Below are positions 17,959-28,600 of a stretch of DNA of 64,000 bases, in pieces; position 1 is the first letter of the stretch, and each line of letters begins with the position of its first letter. The stretch covers positions 3,448,001 through 3,512,000 of the forward strand of contig NZ_RIBP01000004.1 of assembly GCF_007273535.1 (NCBI RefSeq), read 5' to 3'. This stretch comes from Niallia circulans. GTDB taxonomy: Bacteria; Bacillota; Bacilli; Bacillales; Cytobacillaceae. Below the pieces are notes generated by a model. It saw nothing but the letters and a program-made list of their open reading frames with translations. It searched no databases and had not been told where the DNA came from. Both the position numbers and the translations under genes were made by a program.

Positions 17959-18906
17959 TTAAACATTAAGTGTTGAAAAATATTCAATTGCTGTCTGTTT
18001 ATCCTTGGCAATTTGCTCAACAAGCTCTTGTATGCCATTAAATTTCTTTTCGCTTCTTATCCTTATATGCCATTCAATCGTTATCGTCTTATCATATATT
18101 TCTTGATTAAAATCAAAGATATGCGCTTCAATGGACTGAACTGTTTTTCCCGGATGGAATGTAGGTTTCGTACCAACATTACAAACCCCTTCATACCATT
18201 TTCCGTCAACCAATACCTTCACTGCATAAACCCCTTGAGGAGGAATAATTTCCTCACCAGCAGCCTCTACATTTGCTGTTGGAAAACCGATTGTTCTTCC
18301 GCGCTTATCTCCGTGAATGACACGGCCATGGATGCTGTAATAACGACCAAGCAGCATTGGAATCTTCTCCATAGCTCCAGCATTAATATGAGATCTGATA
18401 AGAGTAGAGCTAACTTTCTCTCCCTCAAAGGTTTCCTTACTGATTATGGTAATACCGAATTGACCGCGGGAATGCTCCTTTAATGTTTCAGAAGTGCCTG
18501 CTGCCCTTAAGCCATACGAATAATCGAAGCCTGCGACAACATGCTTTGCATGAAGTCCGACTAAGTATTGATCAACAAACTGTTGTGGCTGCAATGCGGC
18601 GAATTCCTTTGTGAACTGAATAATAAACAAGTAATCAACGCCCAGCTTTTCCATTTCAGCTATTTTTGTATCTAATGAAGTAATTAGACCAATTTGCTTT
18701 TTTTCTTTTGACAAAACCAATGACGGATGTGGATCAAATGTCATAACACCTGTTTTTATCCCTAGTTCATCTGCTACTTTTTTTGCTTCCCCTATGACCT
18801 TTTGATGGCCAAGGTGGACACCGTCAAAGTAGCCCAATGCCATAACTAGGGGAGGAAAATCCATGGAATGCATATTTTCAATATTATCTATTCTTGCTAC
18901 TTTCAA
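17959..18906 (-). CDS. ribF: Bifunctional riboflavin kinase/FAD synthetase
   Basis: Converts riboflavin to FMN and FMN to FAD (called ribC in B. subtilis). From the chosen TTG start (AAAGGTGAG six bases upstream) it has 315 residues; a GTG eight codons earlier has no ribosome site. The N-terminal adenylyltransferase domain carries GYFDGVHLGHQ, and the C-terminal kinase domain carries HGDKRGRTIGFPTAN and GVYAVKV. Length is normal. It follows truB with a 70-base gap in the usual rbfA-truB-ribF order. Confidence 0.95.
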   Translation of the reverse strand: MKVARIDNIENMHSMDFPPLVMALGYFDGVHLGHQKVIGEAKKVADELGIKTGVMTFDPHPSLVLSKEKKQIGLITSLDTKIAEMEKLGVDYLFIIQFTKEFAALQPQQFVDQYLVGLHAKHVVAGFDYSYGLRAAGTSETLKEHSRGQFGITIISKETFEGEKVSSTLIRSHINAGAMEKIPMLLGRYYSIHGRVIHGDKRGRTIGFPTANVEAAGEEIIPPQGVYAVKVLVDGKWYEGVCNVGTKPTFHPGKTVQSIEAHIFDFNQEIYDKTITIEWHIRIRSEKKFNGIQELVEQIAKDKQTAIEYFSTLNV

Positions 18907-18976
18907 ACTTGACTCACCTTTTTCCAGCACTAAATAATTTTATTGTTATGCCTGTCTATACCAAAAACGCTGCTTG

Positions 18977-19894
18977 CTACTCCAATACCTTCAAGATTTT
19001 AGATGGTTTTATCATTCCTTCCTTAGAAGGATGATGTATATATATGGCCAAAGCTTCTCCCTCTTCTGAAAAAACTGCGATTGGACAATCAACATCTACT
19101 AGATGTGAAGGAGTTTCTAGCACTGCACCGTTCCTGACTCTCATAGCTAATGTATCATTTATTTCATATTTCGGCAAATAACTAAGCGCATCCTCAATCG
19201 GTCTTAAGCTTTGCTCCAATACACCATTGCTTTGTGCCTCTTCAATCTGCTCCAATGTAAGACAATCTTCCAATGTTATTGTAGCAGAACGTGTTCTAGA
19301 AAGATCCGACATATGAGCCGGATAACCAAGCCTTTCTCCAATCATTACGGCAAGTGTTCTTATATACGTTCCCTTGCTGCAATCAACCTTAAAACGAAAG
19401 GAAATTTCATCACCTGAAAGAGAATCCCATTCCTCAAGCAATTCAATTGTATAAATTGTTACGTTCCTTGTCGGTCTTTCTACTTCTATTCCAGCTCTAG
19501 CATATTCATAAAGCCTTTTGCCATTTACCTTGACTGCAGAATACATTGGCGGTGTTTGTGAGATAACACCAGTTAATGATTGTAGAACCTCTTCAACCTG
19601 TTCTCTTGTAATACTGCCTTCTACCTTTTGTTCTGCTACCTTTTCTCCAGAGCTGTCTTCTGTTGTCGTAGAATATCCGATTGTAACCTCCCCTTCATAC
19701 GACTTTCCAGCATCAGTTATGTATTCAGCAACCTTTGTTGCCCTTCCTAAACAAATTGGAAGAACACCAGTAACATCAGGATCTAACGTACCTGTATGGC
19801 CGATTCTTTTCATACGTAATATTTTACGAAGCTTAAATACGCAATCATGTGATGTCATGCCCTTCGGCTTCCATAATGGTAATATACCTTCCAT
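18977..19894 (-). CDS. truB: tRNA pseudouridine(55) synthase
   Basis: Makes pseudouridine 55 in the T-arm of tRNAs. The 305-residue protein has the catalytic Asp38 in GHTGTLDPDVTGVLP, the KPKGMTSHD motif at the N-terminus and a C-terminal PUA-like extension. The family usually has Leu-Ala after the catalytic GTLDP; here it is Asp-Val, a mild variation. It is separated from rbfA by a long hairpin at 19939-20023. Confidence 0.96.
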   Translation of the reverse strand: MEGILPLWKPKGMTSHDCVFKLRKILRMKRIGHTGTLDPDVTGVLPICLGRATKVAEYITDAGKSYEGEVTIGYSTTTEDSSGEKVAEQKVEGSITREQVEEVLQSLTGVISQTPPMYSAVKVNGKRLYEYARAGIEVERPTRNVTIYTIELLEEWDSLSGDEISFRFKVDCSKGTYIRTLAVMIGERLGYPAHMSDLSRTRSATITLEDCLTLEQIEEAQSNGVLEQSLRPIEDALSYLPKYEINDTLAMRVRNGAVLETPSHLVDVDCPIAVFSEEGEALAIYIHHPSKEGMIKPSKILKVLE

Positions 19895-19938
19895 ATTTAC
19901 AAATCCTTCCCTTCAAAGCTTCATGCTTTTGTTAAATA

Positions 19939-20023
19939 AAATGACTCCTATTGTCTATTGTTTCAAAAACAAAGAGAGCGTACTCTCCTTGTTTTTGAGA
20001 ACAGAAAGAAATAGGAGTCATTT
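19939..20023 (-). repeat. Long bipartite inverted repeat between rbfA and truB
   Basis: Perfect 14-bp outer arms (19939-19952 with 20010-20023) enclose a second 15-bp stem (19964-19978 with 19983-19997, one G-U pair) closed by a 4-nt loop. No strong T-run follows on the minus strand (TTTTATTT). It may terminate or stabilise rbfA mRNA, or be a small mobile hairpin element. Confidence 0.85.
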
Positions 20024-20035
20024 ACAGACAAAATC

Positions 20036-20392
20036 TTATTTATCTGAATCAGATTCTTTTGCAATTTGATGTAGCAATGTATCAATTCTGTTTCCATAAT
20101 CAATAGACTCATCAAATTCAAAAGTAATTTCTGGTGTTTTGCGCAAGCGGATTCTTTGTCCAATTTCTGAACGTATAAACCCTTTCGCTTTTGCAAGCCC
20201 GTTCAGGGTATTTTCTCGTTGCTCTTGATCTCCAAGTACAGAAATATACACAGTTGCCTGTTGCAAGTCTCCAGTTACTTGAACATCTGTTACAGTAACA
20301 AAGCCTATGCGAGGATCTTTAATTTTTCTGCTAATGATCTCACCAAGCTCTTTTTTCATTTGTTCACCAACACGGTTTGGTCTAAGGCTCAT
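20036..20392 (-). CDS. rbfA: 30S ribosome-binding factor A
   Basis: A 118-residue KH-type factor that matures the 5' end of 16S rRNA in the 30S subunit. It begins [16 protein letters not shown] and contains the conserved [12 protein letters not shown] and [18 protein letters not shown] segments. The C-terminus is a short charged tail (KESDSDK). ATG follows a GAGGTGAGAA site and lies 20 bases after ylxP. Confidence 0.96.
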   Translation of the reverse strand: MSLRPNRVGEQMKKELGEIISRKIKDPRIGFVTVTDVQVTGDLQQATVYISVLGDQEQRENTLNGLAKAKGFIRSEIGQRIRLRKTPEITFEFDESIDYGNRIDTLLHQIAKESDSDK

Positions 20393-20412
20393 AACATTCT
20401 CACCTCATTCTA

Positions 20413-20694
20413 TTAAAGCCATTCTATAGCTGTTGTCGCGGCTTCAATTTCCGGAAATGAATCAATCAGCTTGAGAGCATTCTGTAGCTCTCTTTCTGCT
20501 GCAACCTTAACAGATGCCACCGTTACAATCGCAAGTTCTGCCCGTTGCCACATATCCTGGAAACCAACCTCCGACACAGCTATATTGTATTTTTGTTTCA
20601 AGCGATCCATGATACGCTGTAAAACAGCACGCTTCTCCTTCAGTGAATGAGCATCATAAATGATACATTCAACTGTCAGCAGACCTGTTATCAT
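20413..20694 (-). CDS. ylxP: DUF503 family protein YlxP
   Basis: A 93-residue protein of the DUF503 family that always sits between infB and rbfA in Firmicutes. Its ATG overlaps the infB stop (ATGA), so it is translationally coupled. Conserved features include the early [13 protein letters not shown] and [21 protein letters not shown] segments. Function is unsettled; ribosome assembly has been proposed because of the neighbours. Confidence 0.94.
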   Translation of the reverse strand: MITGLLTVECIIYDAHSLKEKRAVLQRIMDRLKQKYNIAVSEVGFQDMWQRAELAIVTVASVKVAAERELQNALKLIDSFPEIEAATTAIEWL

Positions 20695-22850
20695 TTGCGC
20701 TCAATTTCTTGCATGATATAAGCTTCAATGATGTCTCCTTCTTTCATATCATTGAAGTTCTTAATAGTAATACCACATTCGTACCCTTGAGAAACCTCTT
20801 TAGCATCATCCTTGAAGCGTTTCAACGCATCAACTTCGCCCTCAAAGATAACAATGCCATCTCTGATAATGCGGATACCGCTGTCTCTTGTGATTTTACC
20901 ATCTGTTATATAAGAACCAGCAATTGTTCCGATTTTAGAAACTTTGAATGTTTGGCGAACCTCAGCCTGACCGATAACTTTCTCTTCGAATTCAGGATCA
21001 AGCATACCCTTCATCGCTGCTTCAATCTCTTCAATTACTTTATAAATGATGCGGTGCAAGCGTACATCCACTGCTTCTGCATCTGCTGCTCTTTTCGCAT
21101 TGACATCAGGTCTTACGTTGAACCCAATAACGATAGCATTAGAAGCTGCTGCAAGCGTGATGTCAGATTCATTAATGGCACCAACACCTGTATGGATGAT
21201 TTTCACATTTACGCCTTCTACTTCGATTTTGTAAAGTGCTGCTGCAAGCGCCTCAGCTGAACCTTGAACATCTGCCTTCATGACGATATTCAAGTCTTTC
21301 ATTTCACCTTGCTTCATGTGCTCAAACAGATTGTCTAGGCTAATTCTAGCCTTTTCTGATCTTTGTGCTTGAATTGCATCAGAAGAACGTGCTTCCCCGA
21401 CTTGACGTGCTGTTTTTTCGTCTTTAAATACAACGAAACGGTCGCCGGCTTGTGGTACTTCATTTAAGCCAGTTATTTCTACTGGTGTAGATGGACCAGC
21501 AGTTTTAACACGACGTCCAAGGTCATTTACCATTGCACGAACACGACCAAATGTGTTACCGACAACAATTGGGTCACCAATGTTTAATGTTCCATTTTGC
21601 ACTAGCAGTGTTGCAACAGAACCTTTACCTTTATCTAATTCTGCTTCAATAACAGTACCAACAGCATTGCGATTTGGGTTTGCTTTATATTCTTCTACTT
21701 CACTTACAAGTAAAATCATTTCAAGCAGTGTATCAATTCCTTCACCAGTTAATGCAGATAGAGGTACAAAGATAGTTTCTCCACCCCAAGCCTCTGGTAC
21801 TAATCCATGTTCTGTCAATTCCTGCATTACTCTATCAGGGTTTGCAGTCGGCTTATCCATTTTGTTAACAGCTACGATAATTGGAACCTCAGCTGCTTTC
21901 GCATGGTTAATTGCTTCGACAGTTTGTGGCATTACTCCATCATCTGCAGCAACTACAAGGATAGTAATATCCGTAATTTTTGCTCCACGTGCACGCATTG
22001 TTGTAAACGCAGCATGTCCCGGTGTATCAAGGAATGTGATTTTTTTGCCGTTATCTTCAATTTGGTATGCACCAATATGCTGTGTAATTCCACCAGCTTC
22101 GCCAGCAGTTACCTTCGTGTTACGAATGCTGTCAAGCAATGTTGTTTTACCATGGTCAACGTGACCCATAATTGTAACAACAGACGGACGTTCGATAAGC
22201 TCAGCAGCGTCATCATCCCCAAAGTAAACTTCAAGGTCTGTCGCATCCACCTTAATTTCTTCTTCTACTTCTACACCATAATCTCCAGCAATCAATTCAA
22301 TTGCATCTTTGTCAAGATCTTGGTTGATCGTAGCCATTACACCAAGCATGAATAATTTTTTGATGATTTCAGAAGGTTCACGATGCAGTTTTTTTGCAAG
22401 CTCTGCAACAGTTAAAGAATCACTGAACGTAATTTTTGTTGGCAATTCTTTTTCTTTTTTAGGAGCTGGAGGAGCTACTGGAGCTTGTTTCCCCTTGTTG
22501 CGATTATTGTTGTTTCTGTTTTTATTATTGTTGTTATTATTGCTTTTTGGTTTGTTGAAACCTGGTTTTGAATTATTGTTTTTTGTTTGAGTTGTTTTTC
22601 CTTTTTCAGCCATTGCATCACTTTCTTCTTCATAAGTTGCCGCTATATTTTTCGATGCAGCAATCTTATTGTTATTTTGTATTGCTTCAGTACTTTTATT
22701 ATATACGCTATCTAATTTCTTAATTGCGTCGTCTTCTAATGTTGTCATATGGTTTGACACTTCTACGTTCATGTCTTTTAGTTTTGTAATAACATCTTTA
22801 CTTGATATGTTGAATTTTTTTGCGTATTCATAAACTCGCATTTTACTCAT
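20691..22850 (-). CDS. infB: Translation initiation factor IF-2
   Basis: GTPase that brings initiator tRNA to the 30S subunit. Two adjacent ATGs occur; the second (about seven bases after GGGGG) is chosen, giving 719 residues. Order: N-terminal helical domain [13 protein letters not shown]; an Asn/Lys-rich linker (about 90-120) with runs of Asn; IF2 N2 domain; G domain with GHVDHGKT near 230, DTPGHAAF and NKMD; then domains II-IV. The linker is unusually Asn-rich. It overlaps ylxP and follows ylxQ by 16 bases. Confidence 0.97.
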   Translation of the reverse strand: MSKMRVYEYAKKFNISSKDVITKLKDMNVEVSNHMTTLEDDAIKKLDSVYNKSTEAIQNNNKIAASKNIAATYEEESDAMAEKGKTTQTKNNNSKPGFNKPKSNNNNNNKNRNNNNRNKGKQAPVAPPAPKKEKELPTKITFSDSLTVAELAKKLHREPSEIIKKLFMLGVMATINQDLDKDAIELIAGDYGVEVEEEIKVDATDLEVYFGDDDAAELIERPSVVTIMGHVDHGKTTLLDSIRNTKVTAGEAGGITQHIGAYQIEDNGKKITFLDTPGHAAFTTMRARGAKITDITILVVAADDGVMPQTVEAINHAKAAEVPIIVAVNKMDKPTANPDRVMQELTEHGLVPEAWGGETIFVPLSALTGEGIDTLLEMILLVSEVEEYKANPNRNAVGTVIEAELDKGKGSVATLLVQNGTLNIGDPIVVGNTFGRVRAMVNDLGRRVKTAGPSTPVEITGLNEVPQAGDRFVVFKDEKTARQVGEARSSDAIQAQRSEKARISLDNLFEHMKQGEMKDLNIVMKADVQGSAEALAAALYKIEVEGVNVKIIHTGVGAINESDITLAAASNAIVIGFNVRPDVNAKRAADAEAVDVRLHRIIYKVIEEIEAAMKGMLDPEFEEKVIGQAEVRQTFKVSKIGTIAGSYITDGKITRDSGIRIIRDGIVIFEGEVDALKRFKDDAKEVSQGYECGITIKNFNDMKEGDIIEAYIMQEIERK

Positions 22851-22869
22851 CATTTCACCCCCGCAAGAA

Positions 22870-23172
22870 TTAATCGAGCAGTGTTAAAAGTTTTTTTGCA
22901 AATCCATTATCCAAAACAGCGACAACCACTCTTGCTTCCTTGCCAATCGATTGTCCTAGCATTTCCCTGTCTGGTACCATTTTCACTGGCACTTTATAGG
23001 AATTGCTTTTGTCCATGATTTTTTTGGCCGTGTTTTGTGAAGCATCTTCCGACAATAATATTAGTTTTGCATTTCCGCTTCTAATTTCTTTTACGGTAAG
23101 TTCCTCACCTGAGGTAATTTTCCGTGCTCGATTTGCTAAGCCAAGTAATGACATCCATTGATTATTTTTCAT
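22870..23172 (-). CDS. ylxQ: L7Ae-family ribosomal protein YlxQ
   Basis: A 100-residue L7Ae/L30e-fold RNA-binding protein, named rplGA in B. subtilis. It opens [18 protein letters not shown] and has the family segment [14 protein letters not shown]. Its ATG overlaps the ylxR stop. The fold binds kink-turn RNA in archaeal homologues; the target here is not known. Confidence 0.93.
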   Translation of the reverse strand: MKNNQWMSLLGLANRARKITSGEELTVKEIRSGNAKLILLSEDASQNTAKKIMDKSNSYKVPVKMVPDREMLGQSIGKEARVVVAVLDNGFAKKLLTLLD

Positions 23173-23456
23173 TTGGATTGTCCTTGCTCCTTCTCTATTA
23201 AATCCAGCAGCTCTTCGTATACCGAATCCTCAATTGCCACGTCAAGCTGGTTTGCCAGAATATTCTTCTTCTTGGCTAAAAGTACCGCTTCTTTATCCTT
23301 AGAAAGATATGCGCCACGTCCCGATTTCTTTCCGGTTAAATCAACCGATACTAGACCTTCTTTCGAGCGAACGATGCGAACCAGTTCTTTTTTTGGTCTC
23401 ATTTCACCTGTAGCAACACATTTGCGCATTGGTACTTTTTTGCTGTTCACACTCAT
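23169..23456 (-). CDS. ylxR: YlxR family RNA-binding protein (RnpM)
   Basis: A 95-residue DUF448 protein. The signature is [21 protein letters not shown] with GRGAYLSKD later. Recent work in B. subtilis links YlxR to modulation of RNase P (RnpM). It lies 9 bases after nusA and overlaps ylxQ, inside the rimP-nusA-infB operon. Confidence 0.94.
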   Translation of the reverse strand: MSVNSKKVPMRKCVATGEMRPKKELVRIVRSKEGLVSVDLTGKKSGRGAYLSKDKEAVLLAKKKNILANQLDVAIEDSVYEELLDLIEKEQGQSK

Positions 23457-23465
23457 TCACCCCAA

Positions 23466-24596
23466 TCAATCTAAATCTTCACTGTTTAAGCGAAACTCTT
23501 CCTCATCCTCGTCTGCATCATCAAATGTCAACAAAGATGATTCTGTAGGATATATCCCAGCTTCTCTTGCATCAGTTTCTGATTTGATATCGATTTTCCA
23601 GCCAGTAAGCTTTGCAGCAAGACGAGCATTTTGTCCTCTTTTACCGATTGCAAGTGACAATTGGTAGTCAGGAACGATTACTGTTGTAGCCTTTTCTTCT
23701 TCATCCACAATAACTTCAAGCACTTTAGATGGACTTAAAGCATTAGCAACGAACACTTTTGGATCCTGGGACCATTGTACAATATCGATCTTTTCGCCTT
23801 TTAGCTCATTAACGATTGTTTGTACACGCGTACCTTTTGGACCAACACATGATCCAACTGGATCTACCTCTTCGTTTTCAGAGTGAACGGAGATTTTCGA
23901 TCTGTCACCAGCTTCACGCGCAACAGATTTAATTTCAACAGTTCCATCATAAATTTCAGGTACTTCCATTTCAAACAATCTCTTCAACAAGCCTGGATGT
24001 GTTCTTGAAACATAAATTTGTGGACCTTTTGTCGTTTTTTCAACTTTTGTTAAAAATACTTTAATTCGGTCATGTGGCTTGTAGAATTCGTTTGGCATCT
24101 GCTCATTTGCAGGCAGGATTGCTTCAATCTTTCCTAAGCTCACATAAATGAATTTGCTGTCTTGACGCTGAACGATACCTGTCATGATATCTTCTTCGCG
24201 ATCAATAAATTCAGAATAAATGATTCCTCTTTCTGCTTCACGTACACGCTGTGTAACAACCTGTTTCGCAGTTTGCGCAGCAATACGACCGAAGTCCTTC
24301 GGAGTCACTTCCAATTCAACAACGTCTTCCACTTCATAGTTTGGATTTACCTTTTGAGCATCCTCCAATGAAATTTCCAAACGAGTATCAAATACTTCAT
24401 CGACAACTTCCTTACGTGCAAACACACGCATTGTGCCGGAACCTAAATTTAAATCTATACGAACATTTTGCGCTTGATTGAAATTTCTGCGATATGCTGA
24501 AATTAGAGCAGCCTCGATAGCCTCAATAATAACATCACGCGAAATCCCTTTTTCTTTCTCAAGCAATACCAGAGCATCAACTAATTCACTGCTCAT
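23466..24596 (-). CDS. nusA: Transcription elongation/termination factor NusA
   Basis: RNA polymerase-associated factor for pausing, termination and antitermination. The 376-residue protein has the N-terminal RNAP-binding domain (1-130), an S1 domain (about 135-200), and tandem KH domains with [15 protein letters not shown] and [19 protein letters not shown]. The acidic C-terminal tail ([10 protein letters not shown]) is short as in other Bacilli. Upstream, 327 bases that carry a tandem repeat separate it from rimP, far more than usual. Confidence 0.96.
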   Translation of the reverse strand: MSSELVDALVLLEKEKGISRDVIIEAIEAALISAYRRNFNQAQNVRIDLNLGSGTMRVFARKEVVDEVFDTRLEISLEDAQKVNPNYEVEDVVELEVTPKDFGRIAAQTAKQVVTQRVREAERGIIYSEFIDREEDIMTGIVQRQDSKFIYVSLGKIEAILPANEQMPNEFYKPHDRIKVFLTKVEKTTKGPQIYVSRTHPGLLKRLFEMEVPEIYDGTVEIKSVAREAGDRSKISVHSENEEVDPVGSCVGPKGTRVQTIVNELKGEKIDIVQWSQDPKVFVANALSPSKVLEVIVDEEEKATTVIVPDYQLSLAIGKRGQNARLAAKLTGWKIDIKSETDAREAGIYPTESSLLTFDDADEDEEEFRLNSEDLD

Positions 24597-24628
24597 GAGA
24601 GTGTATCCCCCTTTAACCTCAATGGAAA

Positions 24629-24743
24629 ATATAGAGCGGAAGCCCTTTGTTCAAACCTGAGAGACACTGGAGAGTCGGGACAGGAAGTCGTTCTTTGACT
24701 TCTTGGTCTGACTTGAAGTGTTCGAAGGGTTAAGGGCTGACGC
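24629..24743. repeat. 115-bp repeat element, copy 1
   Basis: First of two tandem copies in the rimP-nusA gap, 7 bp apart (TTGTTTG) with a 122-bp period. The ends are imperfect inverted repeats (GCGGAAGCCCTT and AAGGGCTGACGC). An internal stem GAAGTC/GACTTC lies in the middle. No ORF is visible. It looks like a small non-coding, REP- or MITE-like element. Confidence 0.9.
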
Positions 24744-24750
24744 TTGTTTG

Positions 24751-24865
24751 ATATAGAGCGGAAGCCCTTTGTTCAAACCTGAGAGACACTGGAGAGTCGA
24801 GACAGGAAGTCGTTCTTTGACTTCTTGGTCTGACTTGAAGTGTTCGAAGGGTTAAGGGCTGACGC
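24751..24865. repeat. 115-bp repeat element, copy 2
   Basis: Second tandem copy, identical to copy 1 except for one visible change (GTCGGGACA in copy 1, GTCGAGACA here). The near-identity indicates recent duplication or active homogenisation. Confidence 0.9.
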
Positions 24866-24883
24866 AAAAATAAATAAGTGCAA

Positions 24884-24915
24884 AAGTGCTTGGCTAGATT
24901 TAAGCCAAAGCACTT
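24884..24915 (-). terminator. Hairpin after rimP
   Basis: On the minus strand AAGTGCTTTGGCT pairs with AGCCAAGCACTT (one bulge) just after the rimP stop, followed by TTGCACTTATTTATTTTT. The interrupted T-tract suggests partial termination before nusA. Confidence 0.6.
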
Positions 24916-24923
24916 CCTTGTTC

Positions 24924-25394
24924 TTATGAGAAGATTACTGCAAGTCTTGCTTTTGCAATTTTTTCATAAGGAATTTCAATGGTTTTCTTTCTCGTTTTAA
25001 TTTTCACTTCAACTGTGACAACATTTCCATCAAAGCTTGTAAGAATTCCTTCAAACGTTTTTTCGTTGTCAATCGGTTCATATGTTTTAATATGTACATT
25101 TTTCCCAATTGCTTTTTGGAAATCCTTGTCTTTCTTTAGTGGTCTTTCGGCACCAGGAGAAGATACTTCTAAGAAATAGTTTTCTGGAATCGGATCGACT
25201 TCATCCAGTTTTTCGCTTAGTTTTTCGCTGACTGCAGCGCATTCATCAATATCCACACCGTTGTCCTTATCAATGAAAACACGCAAAAAGTAGTTAGGAC
25301 CTTCCTTAACATACTCAATGTCAACTAACTCTAAGTTAAGTTCATCTAATATGGGATTAACCATTTCTTCGACTATTCCTGTTACTTTGCTCAA
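24924..25394 (-). CDS. rimP: Ribosome maturation factor RimP
   Basis: A 156-residue factor for 30S subunit maturation. The chosen TTG start ([11 protein letters not shown]) has AAGGAGG seven bases upstream; the in-frame start seven codons earlier would place the ribosome site inside the gene. The family segments [30 protein letters not shown] and [16 protein letters not shown] are intact. It heads the rimP-nusA-ylxR-ylxQ-infB-ylxP-rbfA cluster. Confidence 0.95.
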   Translation of the reverse strand: MSKVTGIVEEMVNPILDELNLELVDIEYVKEGPNYFLRVFIDKDNGVDIDECAAVSEKLSEKLDEVDPIPENYFLEVSSPGAERPLKKDKDFQKAIGKNVHIKTYEPIDNEKTFEGILTSFDGNVVTVEVKIKTRKKTIEIPYEKIAKARLAVIFS

Positions 25395-25524
25395 ACTTTT
25401 TCCCTCCTTAAGCAAGGAACAAATTATTGAGGCAAGAATGCAAACTAAAGTGGGATGCTTTTCTTGTCTAACCTAATTAGTGATTATTTCGCAGATTTGC
25501 TGGGGTTCTTGCCATGCAAACCTA

Positions 25525-25573
25525 TATGCAAAAAGCTGCATACAACAGGAAAGAGTGGGTTGCCCCACTCTCC
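25525..25573 (-). terminator. Hairpins after polC
   Basis: Two inverted repeats follow polC: AGAGTGGG/CCCACTCT (25552-25571), the likely weak terminator, and TATGCA/TGCATA (25525-25542). T-runs are short. Nothing else recognisable lies in the 297-base gap to rimP. Confidence 0.4.
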
Positions 25574-25691
25574 ATTCGCGAAAGTTATCCTTAGTATTTC
25601 CAACTAAACTATACCATAACCACACTATTTATGCAAATAGAAGTCTGGTACAGCAAGGTTCATTGACCTCATCATTCAGTACATCTTTATC

Positions 25692-28600
25692 TTAGAATAG
25701 TGACAGCTGGTTTTGATCAGGCATGTCACCCAAGCAGCCGTGATTATCCAAATATTCCATGATTGTTTTGGACACCTTTCCGCGCTGCTGCAAATCTTCT
25801 TTCGACAAAAATTCACCGTCTTGTCTAGCTCGTACAATATTCAAGGCTGCATTTGTTCCAAGTCCAGGAATACTGTTGAACGGAGGAATTAACGAATCCC
25901 CTTCTATAATAAATTCGCTAGCACTTGATTTATACAAATCGACTTTTGTGAAAGTGAAACCACGCTCTACCATCTCAAATGCCAATTCCATAACAGTCAG
26001 CAAGTTTTTCTCTTTTGTAGATGCATCAAGGCCTTTGCCACTAATTTCATCAATAACTGACTTAATGCTATGCGATCCTTTCACCATTGCATCTACGTCA
26101 AAGTCTTCTGCCCTTACGGTAAAGTATGCTGCATAGTAAAGGAGCGGAAGATGCACTTTAAAATAAGCAATCCTTACGGCCATTAGAACGTAGGCAGCAG
26201 CATGCGCCTTAGGGAACATGTATTTTATCTTTTTACAAGAATCTATATACCATTCCGGCACTTCATTCTTGCGCATTTCCTCTTCCATATCGTCAGACAA
26301 GCCTTTCCCTTTACGTACACTTTCCATGATTTTGAAAGCGAATGCTGGCTCCAATCCTTGATAAATTAGATAGACCATGATGTCATCACGACACCCAATA
26401 ACTTCACTCAAATTACAAATATTATTGTGAATCAGCTCTTGGGCATTACCAAGCCAAACGTCAGTACCATGTGAAAGTCCAGAAATTTGGACAAGCTCTG
26501 AAAATGTTGTCGGTTTTGTATCTTCAAGCATTTGGCGCACAAACTTCGTACCAAACTCTGGGATACCGAATGTACCTGTCTTACAATTTATTTGTTCTGC
26601 TGTAACACCTAACGAATCTGTGCCACTGAAGATTTTCATTACTTCAGGGTCATCTGTCGGGATTGTTTTCGGATCAATGCCGCTCAAGTCCTGAAGCATC
26701 CTGATTACGGTCGGATCATCGTGTCCAAGAATATCAAGCTTCAACAGATTATCATGGATGGAATGGAAGTCGAAGTGCGTTGTTTTCCATTCTGAATTTC
26801 TATCATCTGCCGGAAATTGAATTGGCGAGAAATCATAAATGTCCATATAATCCGGAACTACGATAATACCGCCTGGATGCTGACCGGTGGTTCGCTTAAC
26901 ACCAGTACAGCCTGAAGCAAGCCGGTCAATTTCAGCACCTCTGATTTGCAGGTTATTATCCTGCTGATATGCCTTCACATATCCATAAGCAGTTTTATCC
27001 GCAACAGTTCCTATCGTTCCTGCACGGTAAACATATTCCTCTCCAAACAGCACCTTTGTGTAGTTATGGGCTTTTGGCTGATATTCTCCAGAAAAATTCA
27101 AATCTATATCAGGAACCTTATCTCCTTTAAACCCAAGGAAGGTTTCAAACGGAATATCATGTCCGTCTTTTTTATATCTAATTCCGCAGTCAGGGCAGTC
27201 TTTGTCAGGTAAATCAAAGCCTGAGCCGACGGAACCGTCATTGAAGAATTCTGATTGTTTACAGCTTGTACACACATAATGTGGTGGCAGCGGGTTAACC
27301 TCGGTGATTTCGGTCATTGTCGCAACAAATGAAGATCCGACAGATCCACGCGACCCTACTAGGTATCCATCATCCAAGGATTTTTTCACGAGCTTGTGAG
27401 ATATCAAGTAAATAACGGCGAAGCCATGGCCGATGATACTTTTCAGTTCCTTCTCTAGCCGTGCCTCTACTATTTCGGGAAGTTCATCACCGTAGATGCT
27501 TCTGGCCATGCTGTAGCTCATTTCCCGCATTTCTTCGTCCGCACCTTCAATTTTCGGCGTATACAAATCATCTTTAATCGGTTTGATTACATCAATCATG
27601 TCGGCAATCTTATTACTGTTTGCAACTACAATTTCTTTTGCCTTTTGTTCTCCTAAGAAACGGAAGCTGTCTAGCATTTCATTTGTCGTCCGAAAATGAA
27701 CGTCAGGCAACTTATGCCTGTTCAACGGGTTGGCACCGCCTTGTGAGCCGACCAATATCTGTCTGTATATTTTGTCGTTCGGATTATGGTAATGCACATT
27801 ACCTGTTGCGACAACTGGAATATCCAGCTTTTCGCCGAGCTTAACGATATTGCCAATAATCTCTTCAAGTGCCTTCTTATCCTGTACAAGCTCCATTTCG
27901 ATTAAATGAGCATACACTTCTTTCGGCATAACCTCTAAATAATCATAGAATGGCGCTACATTCTCAACTTCTTCCGGCGCTTTTTGCATCATCGACTCAA
28001 ATACTTCCCCTTTATCACAGCCTGAACCGACAAGCAGTCCTTCTCGATGCTTTTGCAGGACAGAGCGAGGGATGCGCGGCACACGGTAAAAGTAGTTTAA
28101 ATGGGATATCGAAACGAGCTTAAATAAGTTCTTCAACCCAACATCATTTTGGGCAAGCAGTGTGCAATGATATGGGCGGGCTCTTTGATAAGCATTCCCT
28201 TGACCCATATTTTCGTTAAGCTGATTATGGTTTATAATGCCTTTTTCCTGTGCATCCTTTAGCATTATTAATGCTAAATAACCTGTTGCTTCTGCATCAT
28301 AAATCGCGCGGTGATGCTGTGTTAATTCAATATCGAATTTCTTGGCAAGTGTATTCAAGCGGTGGTTTTTCATTTCTGGATACAAGAACCTACCAAGCTC
28401 TAACGTATCTATGACAGGATTATCTGCTTTTGGCATACCAGCTTTCTGATAGCCAACATTGATGAACCCTACGTCAAAGGATGCGTTATGAGCAACAAGG
28501 ATATCATCTCCTGCCCACTCTTTAAACTTACGCAAAACAATATCGATTTCAGGAGCACTTTGAACCAAATCATCTGTAATTCCAGTCAAATTAATAGTCG

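Noticed and set aside
19963..20196. 77-residue minus-strand frame over the rbfA end and the long hairpin
   Set aside because: It overlaps rbfA in another frame and runs through the inverted repeat. There is no ribosome site and the sequence is AT-driven.
24629..24865. Insertion sequence or CRISPR
   Set aside because: There is no transposase ORF, and two 115-bp units with a 7-bp gap do not fit a CRISPR repeat-spacer layout.
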